A stretch of DNA of 64,000 nucleotides from NCBI GenBank assembly GCA_002633005.1, contig NMRA01000281.1, positions 158,108-222,107 of the forward strand. The letters are read 5' to 3'. The DNA is from Phoronis australis (Eukaryota; Phoronida; Phoronidae). A program made the translations under genes and the position numbers. Below are positions 63,927 through 64,000 of the stretch, one piece after another. The notes beneath the pieces are model-generated. The model ran no database searches. It was not told the origin of the DNA and saw only the letters and a list, made by a program, of their open reading frames with translations. Position 1 is the stretch's first letter. Each line of letters begins with the position of its first letter.

Positions 63927-63934
63927 CTTATATC
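63927..63934 (-). promoter_or_regulatory. Candidate FoxL1 TATA box (GATATAAG)
   Basis: TATA-like element on the coding strand, 114 bases before the start codon, predicting transcription start near 63900 and a leader of about 85 bases. A forkhead-type GTAAAC core lies just upstream (63944-63949 on the + strand as GTTTAC), suggesting possible auto- or cross-regulation. Confidence 0.45.
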
Positions 63935-64000
63935 AAGTGTGAAGTTTACACATCAATTTGGGTATTTCAATATTACTATGTTGTTTTGTTATCATAAGTC
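63935..64000 (-). other. FoxL1 upstream flank, cut by window end
   Basis: Only 66 bases of upstream sequence are available. Apart from the GTAAAC core nothing is recognised. Confidence 0.4.

Overview
The window is animal (metazoan) genomic DNA, not bacterial. It is AT-rich (about 60% by eye), holds two intact genes in 64 kb, and is otherwise non-coding DNA with trinucleotide microsatellites, minisatellites and decayed dispersed repeats. Both genes are intronless forkhead transcription factors: FoxC on the + strand at 7298-8602 and FoxL1 on the - strand at 62788-63813. Linkage of FoxC and FoxL1 is a known remnant of the ancient bilaterian Fox cluster (FoxD/FoxQ1/FoxF/FoxC/FoxL1), seen in chordates and some other bilaterians. 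The sequence therefore suggests an invertebrate bilaterian such as a hemichordate, cephalochordate or lophotrochozoan. I cannot fix the species. Two isolated N bases suggest a shotgun or BAC assembly.

Layout. 1-7100 is upstream flank of FoxC, with an AATTT satellite and an AAT/GAT microsatellite. 7100-7300 is the likely FoxC promoter and leader, with paired GATA-like sites, near-CArG sites and upstream ATGs. 7298-8602 is FoxC, followed by an AT-rich 3' UTR that may run to about 9.7-9.9 kb. From about 9.9 to 62.26 kb I found no convincing exon. This desert holds three multi-copy minisatellites, several compound microsatellites, a tandem duplication of about 1.1 kb (50.3-52.6 kb), and two dispersed repeat families. 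R1 has four copies, two of them an inverted pair at 46.1-46.9 kb. S has two copies with a tRNA-like module at 55.8 and 58.6 kb. There is also a near-perfect 48-bp palindrome, a GC-rich island at 43 kb, and an excess of TCACGTGA E-boxes. 62.26-62.79 kb is the likely FoxL1 3' UTR; 62788-63813 is FoxL1; 63.81-64.0 kb is its leader and TATA-type promoter.

The two genes are convergent (tail to tail), so both 3' ends face the desert. In related animals FoxC and FoxL1 act in mesoderm and gut-associated mesenchyme. The desert is the natural place for shared enhancers, but that is inference: the sequence shows only candidate motifs. I saw no CRISPR array, operon, intact transposase or reverse transcriptase, rRNA, or true tRNA gene, and nothing I could defend as a wholly new biological system. 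The most useful leads are the two repeat families, the E-box excess, the inverted forkhead-type palindromes at 40.2 kb, and the possible haplotype artefact at 51.4 kb.
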